This document shows positions 26,867-34,690 of a stretch of DNA of 64,000 bases, one piece after another (the stretch's first letter is position 1; every line of letters begins with the position of its first letter). The position numbers and the translations under genes were made by a program. The notes under the pieces were generated by a model. The model was not told the DNA's origin. It worked only from the letters and a program-made list of their open reading frames with translations, and searched no databases. Source of the DNA: Pullulanibacillus camelliae (GTDB lineage Bacteria > Bacillota > Bacilli > Bacillales > Sporolactobacillaceae); contig NZ_BMIR01000007.1 of assembly GCF_014642655.1 (NCBI RefSeq), positions 1 through 64,000 of the forward strand, in the 5' to 3' direction.

Positions 26867-28411
26867 ATGAGTTTAATAACTGTTGAGCGATTATCTCATA
26901 CATTCGGAGATAAAACCGTTTTTCAAAATATCAATTTTCGTTTACTAAACGGTGAAAAGGTCGGTTTAGTCGGTCCGAACGGAGCGGGAAAGTCCACGTT
27001 AATCAAGTTATTAACAGGAGAGCTTTTACCTGATGAAGGAACGATTAAATGGGCCTCTAAGGTGCGGTTTGGACATCTGCAACAGCATATCGGTTTAAAA
27101 CCAGGCCTCACATTGCGTGCCTTTTTAAAGCGGGCATTTCAGGAGCACTTTCAGATAGAGAAGCAGGGCATCAAAATATCTGAAGGGATGGCGACGGCAA
27201 ATGCAGAGGAACTTGAAGTGCTGCTTGATAAATACGGTCGGATTCAGGAATGGCTGGAACAGCACGACTTTTATGCCATTGATGCCAAAGTAGATCATGT
27301 TGCCGATGGATTAGGTCTGATGGCTCTAGGTATGGATAGCGATGTGACCCATTTGAGCGGCGGCCAGCGGACAAAGCTTCTCTTAGCAAAGCTGTTACTG
27401 GAACAGCCAGATGTACTGCTTTTAGATGAACCGACAAACTATCTTGATACGGCACATATCGACTGGCTGACAGGATATCTTAAGTCCTATCCGCATGCCT
27501 TTATTTTGATCTCACATGACACGGCATTTATGAATGAGGTTGTTCATTTGATTTATCATCTCGAGCATCAGCGCTTAACACGCTATGTTGGGAATTACAC
27601 GGCTTTCTTAAAGCAGAGTGAACAACGAGAGCGACAATGGCTGGAGGCTTTTAATAGGCAACAAAAGGAAATCGAGAAGCTGGAAACATATATTGCCAAG
27701 AATAAAGCCCGTGCTGCGACGGCTAGACAAGCTAAATCTCGAGAAAAGCGCTTAGAAAAAATAGAACGACTGGAAAAGCCAACCCAAGTTCCAAAACCAC
27801 GTTTTTATTTTCCTACGAGAGAAGCGTCTGTTCGTCTGGTTTGTCAAGCCGATGGATTAACCGTTGGGTATGAACGCCCGCTTTTTCCTAAACTTGATCT
27901 TAAATTAGAACGAGGACAAAAAGTGGCGATTGTGGGGCATAATGGGATTGGCAAAACCACTTTATTAAAGACACTTTTAGGTTGGCAGCGCCCGATTGCA
28001 GGGCAGGTGACTATTGGTGACAGGGTATCCCCAGCTTATTTTGAACAAGAGCATCTTCTTCCAAATGAAACACCTCTTGAATTTATATGGAGAGCCTTTC
28101 CGCAATATGAACAGAAATCTATCCGTGCGGCTCTTGCAAGGTGTGGATTAAGCGAGCGCCATTTACGCCAACCGCTTCCTGTTTTATCTGGAGGGGAACA
28201 AACTAAAGTGCGTTTGTGTTATTGGACATTAGCCCCGTCCAATTGGCTTATTTTAGACGAACCAACCAATCACCTTGACGTCAAGGCCAAAGCGTCCTTA
28301 AAAGAGGCGCTAATGGCTTATAAAGGAACCATCTTACTCGTATCACATGAATGCAGTTTCTTTGAGGATTGGGTCACACATGTGTGGGATAGTGAGACGT
28401 GGATTAATTAG
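26867..28411 (+). CDS. ABC-F ATPase (YfmM-like)
   Basis: This 514-residue soluble protein has two ABC domains joined by a charged linker and no membrane segment, which defines the ABC-F class of ribosome-associated factors. Domain 1 has GPNGAGKST, LSGGQRTKLLLA and LLLDEPTN. Domain 2 has GHNGIGKTT, LSGGEQTKVRL and LILDEPTN. The linker is Lys/Arg-rich (about 250-320). Sequence and length are closest to B. subtilis YfmM from memory. ABC-F proteins relieve stalled ribosomes or protect them from antibiotics, and which role applies here cannot be told. AAGGAGTGAAGG precedes ATG 26867. Confidence 0.9.
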   Translation: MSLITVERLSHTFGDKTVFQNINFRLLNGEKVGLVGPNGAGKSTLIKLLTGELLPDEGTIKWASKVRFGHLQQHIGLKPGLTLRAFLKRAFQEHFQIEKQGIKISEGMATANAEELEVLLDKYGRIQEWLEQHDFYAIDAKVDHVADGLGLMALGMDSDVTHLSGGQRTKLLLAKLLLEQPDVLLLDEPTNYLDTAHIDWLTGYLKSYPHAFILISHDTAFMNEVVHLIYHLEHQRLTRYVGNYTAFLKQSEQRERQWLEAFNRQQKEIEKLETYIAKNKARAATARQAKSREKRLEKIERLEKPTQVPKPRFYFPTREASVRLVCQADGLTVGYERPLFPKLDLKLERGQKVAIVGHNGIGKTTLLKTLLGWQRPIAGQVTIGDRVSPAYFEQEHLLPNETPLEFIWRAFPQYEQKSIRAALARCGLSERHLRQPLPVLSGGEQTKVRLCYWTLAPSNWLILDEPTNHLDVKAKASLKEALMAYKGTILLVSHECSFFEDWVTHVWDSETWIN

Positions 28412-28457
28412 TATAAGGTGGGGAGAGCTACTAAGACTGATTTATGCAGAGAATGTT

Positions 28458-28538
28458 ATGAAATATAATAAGGAGGATGAGATTCCCCTTATACCGAACG
28501 CTAAGAGTTTAAAGGAGCTAAGGAAAACAAAAGCGTAA
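28458..28538 (+). CDS. Possible micro-protein downstream of the ABC-F gene
   Basis: A 26-codon frame beginning MKYNKEDEIPLIPNAKSL lies 46 bases after the ABC-F stop and ends just before repeat family 2. It has only a weak RBS-like GCAGAGA. AAGGAGGAT occurs inside it with no start codon at a good distance. It may be a remnant. Confidence 0.25.
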   Translation: MKYNKEDEIPLIPNAKSLKELRKTKA

Positions 28539-28546
28539 TCAAAATA

Positions 28547-28652
28547 CGGAGACTCCTTTGGGAGCGGGGCGAGGGTGACTTCACGAATGAATAAACGACG
28601 CGTTGTTGTTGACGACAAAGCAAGCCTAACAGACGCAGGAACAGGGGTTTCT
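28547..28652 (+). repeat. Dispersed repeat family 2, copy a
   Basis: GGAGACTCC, GCGGGGCGAG, ACTTCACGAATGAATAAAC, CGCGTTGTTG, AAGCCTAA and AGACGCAGGAACAGG occur in the same order as in 48110-48232 (+) and 34575-34690 (-). It begins nine bases after the stop of the micro-ORF. Confidence 0.75.
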
Positions 28653-28670
28653 TAGTCTAAGTTTTTTATG

Positions 28671-28737
28671 GTTTTCAAGGCACTTCGGCTAACATCATCA
28701 CATCCATGTGATAACACCGAAGCGAGCACCTCAGGCC
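28671..28737 (+). repeat. Dispersed repeat family 4, copy b
   Basis: TTCAAGGCACTTCGGCTAA, TCACATCCATGTGA and CCGAAGCGAGCACCTC match 18309-18372. CTTCGG / CCGAAG and TCACAT / ATGTGA pair to form a near-perfect nested hairpin in this better-preserved copy. Confidence 0.7.
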
Positions 28738-28744
28738 CCCCAAA

Positions 28745-28925
28745 AAAAGTAAAGAACCACTTTTCAGGGCCCCAGATGGCCACCCCTACCCACATCGTAT
28801 GGGCATGAGGAAAGCGAGTAGTTTGACAGAGCGCTTCATCACTCACTTAAAAATCCGAACGCATGCCTTCAAAATTATGAATGCGTTCGGATTCTCTATG
28901 AGCTGAAGACTTCTATCTCAGCCCC
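28745..28925 (+). repeat. Dispersed repeat family 3, copy a
   Basis: This copy matches 31676-31850 and 48381-48560 in AACCACTTTTCAGGGCCCC, GAGCGCTTCAT, CACTTAAAAATCCGAACGCAT and the end TCTCTATGAGCTGAA. The AATCCGAACGCAT / ATGCGTTCGGATT arms (28852-28892) form a 13-bp hairpin with a loop of about 15 bases. It ends just past the MFS gene's downstream edge. Confidence 0.75.
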
Positions 28926-28943
28926 TTTTAATAAATATGTGGG

Positions 28944-30128
28944 TTAATATTCCATTTTTTCAAAATAAGGTTTGCCAAAAGTAAGGGCGATCATGGCGAC
29001 TAAAACGCATGCACAGCCGACATAAAAAGGAACGTGTAGGTTAAAGACCTCGGAAAGCTTTCCGGCTAGCCAAGGAGCGATGGCGCCGCCAACAAAACGA
29101 ACAAAGCTATAGGCTGATGAAGCAACACCGCGTTCTACAGGTGAGACCTCCATAACAGCTGTTGTGATCAGCGTGTTATTAACCCCTAAGAAAGCACCAG
29201 CGATAATGATGAGAAAAATGACTGTATTTTGTGAGCTTGTAAATAACCCCATGCAGAGCAAATCCAGTGCAAATAAGATTAGAATACCATATAGAGTTTT
29301 CAGCAGGCCGAAGCGCGCCTGCAGCTTAGGAGCAACAAATACGGAGGTAATCGCCAAAAGTACACCCCAAAAGAAAAAGACATAGCCTGTGCCAATTGCT
29401 GTTAAATCCATGACGAATGGAGAATAGGCAAGCAAAGTAAAGAAGCCAAAATTATATAAGAGTGCAGTAATACCAAGGCTTAATAATCCACCATGCTTGA
29501 GCGCACGAAAGGGGTCTAAAATCGATGTTTTTTGTTTAGGCTTTGGCACACCTTTTAAGAGAATCCAAATGGCTATAAAACCAATGGCCATGAGTATGGA
29601 CACTCCGAAGAAAGGTCCGCGCCAACTGATTGATCCGAGCGTTCCACCTAATAATGGACCGACGGACATACCAAGACCGAGGGCTGCTTCATACAAGATA
29701 ATGGCAGATTCAGAGCCTCCAGTTGCCACACTTACAATTGCGGCAAGAGCAGTAGAAATAAAGAGCGCATTGCCTAATCCCCAGCCCGCTCTGAAGCCTA
29801 CGATTTGGCCAACAGTGTTGGACATACCTCCAAGAAAGGCAAAAACAATGATTAAGAGTAGCCCAACAAGTAAAGTAGCTTTTGGACCAATTCGGCTTGA
29901 AACAAAACCAGTAATTAACATAGCTACACCAGTGACGAGCATATAACTCGTAAAGAGTAGTTCAACTTGAGAAGGGGTAGCATGAAGCTCTTCTCCAATG
30001 GATTTTAAAATCGGATCAACTAAGCCAATCCCCATAAAAGCCACAACGCATGCAAAAGCAACAGCATAGGCTGCTTTTGGCTGATGAAAAGGGTTGGCCT
30101 TCTTATTGTTTGTAGCATGCGAATTCAT
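28944..30128 (-). CDS. MFS transporter, DHA1 drug-efflux type
   Basis: This 394-residue protein has twelve hydrophobic helices. The DHA1 loop signature is partly visible (SRIGPKATLLVG after helix 2), followed by the helix 5 motif (ALGLGMSVGPLLGG). This is the layout of proton-driven multidrug exporters. AGAGGTGATTG precedes ATG 30128. It follows the MarR-family gene by 22 bases in the same direction, so the regulator and transporter form an operon likely induced by a MarR ligand. Substrates are unknown. Confidence 0.9.
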   Translation of the reverse strand: MNSHATNNKKANPFHQPKAAYAVAFACVVAFMGIGLVDPILKSIGEELHATPSQVELLFTSYMLVTGVAMLITGFVSSRIGPKATLLVGLLLIIVFAFLGGMSNTVGQIVGFRAGWGLGNALFISTALAAIVSVATGGSESAIILYEAALGLGMSVGPLLGGTLGSISWRGPFFGVSILMAIGFIAIWILLKGVPKPKQKTSILDPFRALKHGGLLSLGITALLYNFGFFTLLAYSPFVMDLTAIGTGYVFFFWGVLLAITSVFVAPKLQARFGLLKTLYGILILFALDLLCMGLFTSSQNTVIFLIIIAGAFLGVNNTLITTAVMEVSPVERGVASSAYSFVRFVGGAIAPWLAGKLSEVFNLHVPFYVGCACVLVAMIALTFGKPYFEKMEY

Positions 30129-30150
30129 TCAATCACCTCTAATTCATTTT

Positions 30151-30555
30151 TCAATCTTCTAGCATTTTGGAGCACAAACGGATCATTTCTTTTGCTTCTT
30201 CTGGAGTTAATTTGCCGAAATATTTCTCTAAAACTGTGGACCGTGATATCGAAATATCCTTGATTAAATCCCGCCCTTTGTCAGTAATCACGAGATGGAT
30301 GACACGACGATCATCAGCAGAACGTTGGCGCTCAATGATGCCAGAACGCACCATGCGATCAGCGAGCGCCGTCATTGCTCCAACAGAAATGCCGAGCTCT
30401 GTCGCTGCGTGTGACATGGTTTTAGGTCCATCGCTGTCTAAGGATTCTATGAGTTGAATCTGTGGACTGGACAAATAGAAGTTCCACTTTTGGCGTACCT
30501 CGCGATTAATGCTGCGATTTAAACGAATGAAGGTAAAAAGATTAACCTCAGCCAT
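30151..30555 (-). CDS. MarR-family transcriptional repressor
   Basis: This 134-residue winged-helix regulator has a helix-turn-helix region containing MSHAATELGISVGAMTALADRMVRSG, a wing with RSADDRRVIHLVITDKG, and flanking dimerisation helices. That is the full MarR layout. It is first in an operon with the MFS exporter and probably represses both by binding overlapping palindromes at 30622-30643 in its own promoter. Phenolic or drug ligands are typical of the family, and the ligand here is unknown. Confidence 0.92.
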   Translation of the reverse strand: MAEVNLFTFIRLNRSINREVRQKWNFYLSSPQIQLIESLDSDGPKTMSHAATELGISVGAMTALADRMVRSGIIERQRSADDRRVIHLVITDKGRDLIKDISISRSTVLEKYFGKLTPEEAKEMIRLCSKMLED

Positions 30556-30606
30556 TGTCGCCTCCTAATTGTGATCTTTATAATAATGCTTTTAATCACA
30601 TCAATT

Positions 30607-30643
30607 ATCATACAAAATTATTTTACCTATGTAAACTATTTAC
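30607..30643 (-). promoter_or_regulatory. marR-MFS promoter with overlapping palindromic operators
   Basis: On the minus strand TTTACA and TATGAT are spaced by 17 bases. The palindromes TTTACCTATGTAAA (30622-30635) and GTAAACTATTTAC (30631-30643) overlap each other and the -35 hexamer. This is a suitable site for autorepression by the MarR protein. Confidence 0.6.
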
Positions 30644-30814
30644 CTCAACAAAATAAAATCGACTATAAATTTGAACATCCTGTGACAAATGCTTCTTATT
30701 CACTATTTTTATATATTTCAAAAAAGTAAGCGTTTGACTGTAGGGTGATGACAATGCTAATCTGAAAATAAAAAGCTTTCGTATTAAGATTTTGAAAGCG
30801 GTGAGGTGATTGTA

Positions 30815-31669
30815 ATGCAGGGTATGAATTCTCCTGATGCGTTTTGGTCCCTTGGTTTTTTTAATCTATGGCATCCTGTGATGGTCATTATACTGATTGC
30901 CATTGGTTGGCTCTACCTTTATAGTGTTCGCTCTAAGCTTGGAAGGATTCCGTCGCTTAAAGCCTTTTTCTTTTTAGCAGGTTTATTTGCCTTCTATGCG
31001 GCTGAGGGGAGTCCGTTTCACGCATTTGGTCATCATTATTTATTCTCAGCGCATATGCTGAGCATGTCTATCACCTATTTTGTCATGCCGCCCCTGATTC
31101 TATCTGGTCTTTATGATTGGATGGTTGATCCACTATTAAAGCAGAAAAGCGTTCGCAGCATTCTTCACTTTTTAACGAATCCGATTCTAGGAGTACTTTT
31201 ATTTAACGTTTTATTGTCTTTTTATCATGTTCCAGTGATTTTTAATTTTATAATGAGTCATCCATGGATGATGGTGATGGCTAATGTCGTTCTAATCTTT
31301 TTTGCTTTTATCATGTGGTGGCTCGTCTTTACACCTACTGAAAAAAACACAAGAGTGCTGACGGATTTTCAAAAGCTAGGCTATGTTTTTGCTTCTAGCG
31401 TTATTTTGACTCCGGCCTGTGCGATGATCATGTTTGCTGATCATTTTCTCTATATTAAAACAGCAAGTGAAGTCACAGTTCTCCATTTTTTACCGCCGTT
31501 ACAGGATCAAAAATCTGGCGGTGTCGTGATGAAAATCATGCAGGAGATCGTCTTTATTTGTGTGTTAGCTTCTATAATTTATAAATGGGCCAAAAAGGAA
31601 AGAGACCCCCAAGCTAATGATCTTAATCCAACGTCTGATGTTGATTTAATGCAACAACCAGACTATTAA
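30815..31669 (+). CDS. ctaG: Cytochrome c oxidase assembly protein CtaG (caa3 type)
   Basis: This membrane protein of about 284 residues has seven predicted helices. The caa3-type CtaG family signatures are EGSPFHAFGHHYLFSAHML, YFVMPPLILSGLYDW, NPILGVLLFNVLLSFYH and ILTPACAMIMFADHFLY. B. subtilis CtaG is needed for formation of active cytochrome caa3 oxidase. GTGAGGTG lies before ATG 30815. The GTG at 30806 overlaps that RBS and is rejected as start. No other oxidase genes lie in the window, and a family 3 repeat follows. Confidence 0.92.
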   Translation: MQGMNSPDAFWSLGFFNLWHPVMVIILIAIGWLYLYSVRSKLGRIPSLKAFFFLAGLFAFYAAEGSPFHAFGHHYLFSAHMLSMSITYFVMPPLILSGLYDWMVDPLLKQKSVRSILHFLTNPILGVLLFNVLLSFYHVPVIFNFIMSHPWMMVMANVVLIFFAFIMWWLVFTPTEKNTRVLTDFQKLGYVFASSVILTPACAMIMFADHFLYIKTASEVTVLHFLPPLQDQKSGGVVMKIMQEIVFICVLASIIYKWAKKERDPQANDLNPTSDVDLMQQPDY

Positions 31670-31675
31670 TAAAGA

Positions 31676-31850
31676 ACGAGAACACTTTTCGGGGACCCCG
31701 ATTGTGTGTCGGAGGCCTGCTCATGAAAAGAAAAGGTTTTGACGGAGGGCTTCATGCCTTTCTGGAAAATTCGAACGTTTCCTTTAGAAATTGTGATGCG
31801 TTCGGTTTTTCTATGAGCAGAATCCTTCTGTCCTAGCCACTTTCCTATCG
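31676..31850 (+). repeat. Dispersed repeat family 3, copy b
   Basis: This copy begins seven bases after the ctaG stop. It shares ACACTTTTCGGGGACCCCGATTG-like start, the GGGCTTCATG segment, CGAACG / CGTTCG arms and TTTCTATGAGC with copies at 28745 and 48381. It is the most diverged of the three and lacks part of the hairpin stem. Confidence 0.6.
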
Positions 31851-31956
31851 TTTGACACTTTGCCATCGATATTCTATTAAAGTTTTGTTTAGAGCGGGCA
31901 TGAATTGGTATAACTAATCATAGACTATAGAAATGCCGCAAGCAAAGGAAGATTCT

Positions 31957-33075
31957 ATGATAGGACCTCAACTCATTCGCAATCATTTTAACCGCCCAAA
32001 ATTAATCATCGTTATACCCATCTCTATTGTTTTTATATTTATTTGTACTGCACTTCTCACGATGACTCAAGTTCAGCGGTTTTTATTTATTGATAGTATG
32101 AATAGTGCTTTAGGTGGTATAAAGGCGGAAACTTTCCTAGAGCTCATGGGGTGGGAAAACCCATATTATGACAAAGAGCTTCCCGATGAATATGAGCGGA
32201 TCAGTTTCTCAAAGATGGCTTTACAAACGGTCACTAATATTAATTTTAAAGATGAAAGAAGTTTGTTAGGTAACGAACTTCCTGGGTTTTCTGTCTTTGA
32301 TACAAAGATCATAATTGCAGGTGAAGGGACTAATTATACGAATGTCCCAATTGAATCGCCTCCTCCACCCGATTATGTATTAAAAGGGGATAAGAAGGAG
32401 AACGCTGATGAAAAGAAGGATACACCACCACCAAAACAGACAGCTACTCATGCTCAGGTGTTTTTCTATAATACGCATAGCTGGGAGTCTTATCTTCCGC
32501 TTCTAGGTGAAACAGGGGCAAAAAATGCCAACCTTGCTTCAACACAAGATCAGAGCAAAAATGTCCATCTTGTCGATCAATTCATCATAGATGGTCTTGC
32601 CAATGATGGCGTTGAAGCTGTCCAGGATAAAGATATTGTCACGGATTACAATACTGCGTACAGCATTTCTCGAAAGTTTATCAAAGCAGCGATTGATAGT
32701 AAAAAAGATTATCAGTTATTTTTAGATATTCATCGTGACTCTTCTCGTAAGAAGGATACAACAACAACCATTAATGGCAAGAGCTATGCACGCGTCTCTT
32801 TTATCATTGGAGCGGCCAATCCGAATGCTGAAAAGAACAAGACGGTAGCTCAAGAGCTTCATCATAAGCTAACAAAGGCCTATCCTGGTGTAAGTAAAGG
32901 TGTTTTTGAAAAAACGAGAGCTGAAGGTAATGGGGTATATAACCAAGATCTATCCCCACACGCTTTATTAATTGAAGTTGGAGGGGTTGACAATACCTTA
33001 GAAGAATTAAAGCGGACGGCGAATGCTCTTGCGGATGTGATCAGTGAATATGTCAAACAGGCTGATAAAGTCTAG
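31957..33075 (+). CDS. spoIIP: Stage II sporulation protein P (SpoIIP)
   Basis: This 372-residue protein has one N-terminal membrane helix (about 17-36) and an extracytoplasmic SpoIIP domain. SpoIIP cleaves peptidoglycan as an amidase and endopeptidase during engulfment, with SpoIID and SpoIIM. Family signatures are FFYNTHSWESYLP, VDQFIIDGLANDGV, YSISRKF, LFLDIHRDS and LIEVGGVDNTLEE. A Pro/Lys-rich low-complexity linker lies near 140-160. AAAGGAAG selects ATG 31957. CATAGACTA just upstream resembles a sporulation -10 element. Unlike in B. subtilis, gpr is not adjacent. Confidence 0.93.
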   Translation: MIGPQLIRNHFNRPKLIIVIPISIVFIFICTALLTMTQVQRFLFIDSMNSALGGIKAETFLELMGWENPYYDKELPDEYERISFSKMALQTVTNINFKDERSLLGNELPGFSVFDTKIIIAGEGTNYTNVPIESPPPPDYVLKGDKKENADEKKDTPPPKQTATHAQVFFYNTHSWESYLPLLGETGAKNANLASTQDQSKNVHLVDQFIIDGLANDGVEAVQDKDIVTDYNTAYSISRKFIKAAIDSKKDYQLFLDIHRDSSRKKDTTTTINGKSYARVSFIIGAANPNAEKNKTVAQELHHKLTKAYPGVSKGVFEKTRAEGNGVYNQDLSPHALLIEVGGVDNTLEELKRTANALADVISEYVKQADKV

Positions 33076-33085
33076 GTGTTTGTAT

Positions 33086-33114
33086 TTGACGAGTCAATGG
33101 GTTTCATATAAAAT
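33086..33114 (+). promoter_or_regulatory. Promoter of the fluC leader
   Basis: TTGACG (33086-33091) and TAAAAT (33109-33114) are spaced by 17 bases, placing transcription start about 140 bases ahead of the first fluC gene. Confidence 0.55.
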
Positions 33115-33149
33115 AAAAAAATCCACAGCATCAATGGACAGACAATATA

Positions 33150-33250
33150 AAAAGGCGGTAGCATGTTGCTTATAGTATCTTTGTGCAGAAGCTGCCACCA
33201 TGAGCGAGAGACTCCTACGAGGTGATCGATTCCTGAGTAGGAGTCTATTT
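33150..33250 (+). promoter_or_regulatory. Structured leader of the fluC pair, possible divergent fluoride riboswitch
   Basis: GGCGGTAGC (33154-33162) pairs with GCTGCCACC (33191-33199) with one mismatch. A perfect 10-bp stem AGACTCCTAC / GTAGGAGTCT (33209-33246) followed by TATTT can act as a terminator. From memory, the ACTCCTAC segment and its pairing terminator agree with the fluoride (crcB) riboswitch of B. cereus. The expected GGCGATGG-type 5' part is not clearly present. The position before two fluoride channel genes fits that role, but identity is uncertain. Confidence 0.4.
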
Positions 33251-33267
33251 ACTGGAGGTGGAGAAAA

Positions 33268-33654
33268 GTGGTAAGTATTGTCGTGGGATTCTTTGGGATG
33301 ATTGGTGCATTGTTAAGATATGAACTATCAGATATCGGACTGTGGCAGGGAACCACATTTCCAATTGGAACACTTTTGTGCAATTTAATTGGTTGTTTGG
33401 TATTAGGCTGGTTTAATCAGAGCATTAAGCGTTCCGAAAAAATACATACAAATATAAAAATAGGCATTAGTACGGGTTTAATTGGTTCCTTTACCACATT
33501 TTCAACATTTAGTGTTGAAACCATTGAGCTGTTTCAAAAGCACCATGTTTCTTTAGGCATCTTATATATTTTAGTAAGCCTTATTGGCGGTTGGTGCTTT
33601 GTCTTTTTGGGGGACAAGCTGGGACAACGCAAGCATAGAGAGGTGAGTCAATAA
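33268..33654 (+). CDS. fluC1: Fluoride channel subunit FluC/CrcB (first of pair)
   Basis: This four-helix membrane protein of 128 residues exports fluoride. It shows the family's GTLLCNLIGCLVLG on helix 2 and the pore motif GLIGSFTTFSTFSVE on helix 3, including the Phe-box and the Gly-rich break. GGAGGTGG precedes the GTG start at 33268. The second subunit gene follows after two bases. In Bacillales such pairs are thought to assemble as antiparallel heterodimers. Expression may be controlled by the structured leader upstream. Confidence 0.93.
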   Translation: MVSIVVGFFGMIGALLRYELSDIGLWQGTTFPIGTLLCNLIGCLVLGWFNQSIKRSEKIHTNIKIGISTGLIGSFTTFSTFSVETIELFQKHHVSLGILYILVSLIGGWCFVFLGDKLGQRKHREVSQ

Positions 33655-33656
33655 AG

Positions 33657-34001
33657 ATGCCATATGCTATTTACGTTATCATAGGTGCCTTTTTTGGAGC
33701 CATCGCACGCTTTTGGTTTAGCAAGCTGTTTAACAAAGAGGCCTTTCCATGGGGCACGTTAATTGTCAATCTAGTTGGTGCCTTTTTACTTGGGCTACTC
33801 ACAGGGAGCCATCAGCATAAATACATCAATATGATGCTGGGCACAGGATTTATGGGGGCATTTACAACCTTCTCAACATTCAAAGTGGAGAATCTAGCCC
33901 TTCATTTAAAGAAGCTGTGGAGACCACTGACCTTTTACGTTGTGATCACATATGGTCTTGGCATATTTCTCGCTTGGCTAGGTTATTGGATGGGGCAATA
34001 A
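33657..34001 (+). CDS. fluC2: Fluoride channel subunit FluC/CrcB (second of pair)
   Basis: This 114-residue, four-helix subunit has GTLIVNLVGAFLLG and GFMGAFTTFSTFKVE, the same two signatures as its upstream partner. It also carries a conserved N-terminal segment AFFGAIARFWFSK that matches the partner's GMIGALLRYELS. It begins two bases after the first gene's stop with GAGAGGTGAG as RBS, so the two should be made in similar amounts. No terminator was recognised directly after it. Confidence 0.93.
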   Translation: MPYAIYVIIGAFFGAIARFWFSKLFNKEAFPWGTLIVNLVGAFLLGLLTGSHQHKYINMMLGTGFMGAFTTFSTFKVENLALHLKKLWRPLTFYVVITYGLGIFLAWLGYWMGQ

Positions 34002-34057
34002 CATTCAGCTTTATCACTAATTTTTAACATTTTTTCTTACATGTTATATTCTCCTAT

Positions 34058-34085
34058 ACCATTGTCCTATATTGCTCATATACTA
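34058..34085 (+). promoter_or_regulatory. Sigma-K-like promoter of Sm-like-motif gene 2
   Basis: AC (34058-34059), a 17-base spacer and CATATACTA (34077-34085) fit AC-N16/17-CATAnnnTA. The start codon lies 34 bases downstream. It parallels the element before the YjcZ-type gene. Confidence 0.5.
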
Positions 34086-34119
34086 TGGTGACATTCAACA
34101 TGGGATAGGAGGGCTATGC

Positions 34120-34371
34120 GTGTCTAATAATCGTTTTTATGATCTCTGTCAAGCACATATGCACCGTGCCGTAGAAATTAGAACTGTCGACGGTCAAGTG
34201 CATCGCGGTATTATTAATCGTGTTGATCAAAATCATGTTTATTTATCACCGCTTTCTGGGAATCAAGATGGATTCGATGGAGGACCTGGTCTTTACTACT
34301 GGGGATATGGCTGGGGCTTTCCAATCGCTTTAGCAAGCATTGCTGCCTTAGCAGCGATTGCTTTCTGGTAA
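34120..34371 (+). CDS. Small Sm-like-motif protein with hydrophobic tail (paralogue 2)
   Basis: This 83-residue protein is related to the product of 25404-25670. The shared first half reads CQAHMHRAVEIRTVDG, then HRGIINRVDQNHVYLSP, then a GGPGL turn. The tail is Tyr/Trp/Gly-rich followed by a hydrophobic Ala/Ile helix. AGGAGGG lies six bases before the GTG at 34120. The frame upstream to 34072 includes the promoter region and is rejected. The sigma-K-like promoter suggests a late spore product. The function is unknown. Confidence 0.75.
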   Translation: MSNNRFYDLCQAHMHRAVEIRTVDGQVHRGIINRVDQNHVYLSPLSGNQDGFDGGPGLYYWGYGWGFPIALASIAALAAIAFW

Positions 34372-34412
34372 AATGGCGGGCGAATGACACAACAAAAATA
34401 CGCGTTAAAGTA

Positions 34413-34441
34413 AAAAAGGAGAGGACTTCACCTCTCCTTTT
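34413..34441 (+). terminator. Intrinsic terminator of Sm-like-motif gene 2
   Basis: AAAAGGAGAGG and CCTCTCCTTTT form an 11-bp stem with a six-base loop. Confidence 0.85.
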
Positions 34442-34459
34442 CACTTTAATGAGGAAAAT

Positions 34460-34522
34460 AAAATTTTAATGGAGTGGATCGTGCCGCTTCCGCTCCAGGC
34501 AGCTCACTTTCTACGGGTACGG
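34460..34522 (+). repeat. Dispersed repeat family 1, copy C, left part
   Basis: AAATAAAATTTT, GTGCCGCTTCCGCTCCAGGC and CTCACTTTCTACGGG correspond to the first 65 bases of the other family 1 copies. The match then stops and resumes at 34845, so the copy is interrupted by about 320 bp that include a family 2 copy. Confidence 0.7.
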
Positions 34523-34574
34523 CCTCAGCTCATTTGGGAATGGAAAAGTGGTGTTCCTAAGTATTTATGATTAA

Positions 34575-34690
34575 AAGTCTCCTGTTCCTGCGTCTACGCG
34601 TATGGCTTGGAAGTCAGCTTTCTCGAAACAACTCGAAGTTTATTCGTTAAGTAACGCTGGCCCCGCTTCCGTTAGAGTCTCGCATCTTCT
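34575..34690 (-). repeat. Dispersed repeat family 2, copy b, inside family 1 copy C
   Basis: Read on the minus strand it gives GCGAGACTCTAACGGAAGCGGGG, ACTTAACGAATAAACTTCG, GAGTTGTTTCGAGAAAGCTG and AGACGCAGGAACAGG in family order. It lies between the two parts of family 1 copy C. The stretch 34700-34844 between them shows no further motif. Confidence 0.75.

Noticed and set aside
34072-34119. Upstream in-frame ATG of Sm-like-motif gene 2
   Set aside because: It overlaps the sigma-K-like -10 element and lacks an RBS, whereas GTG 34120 has AGGAGGG at six bases.
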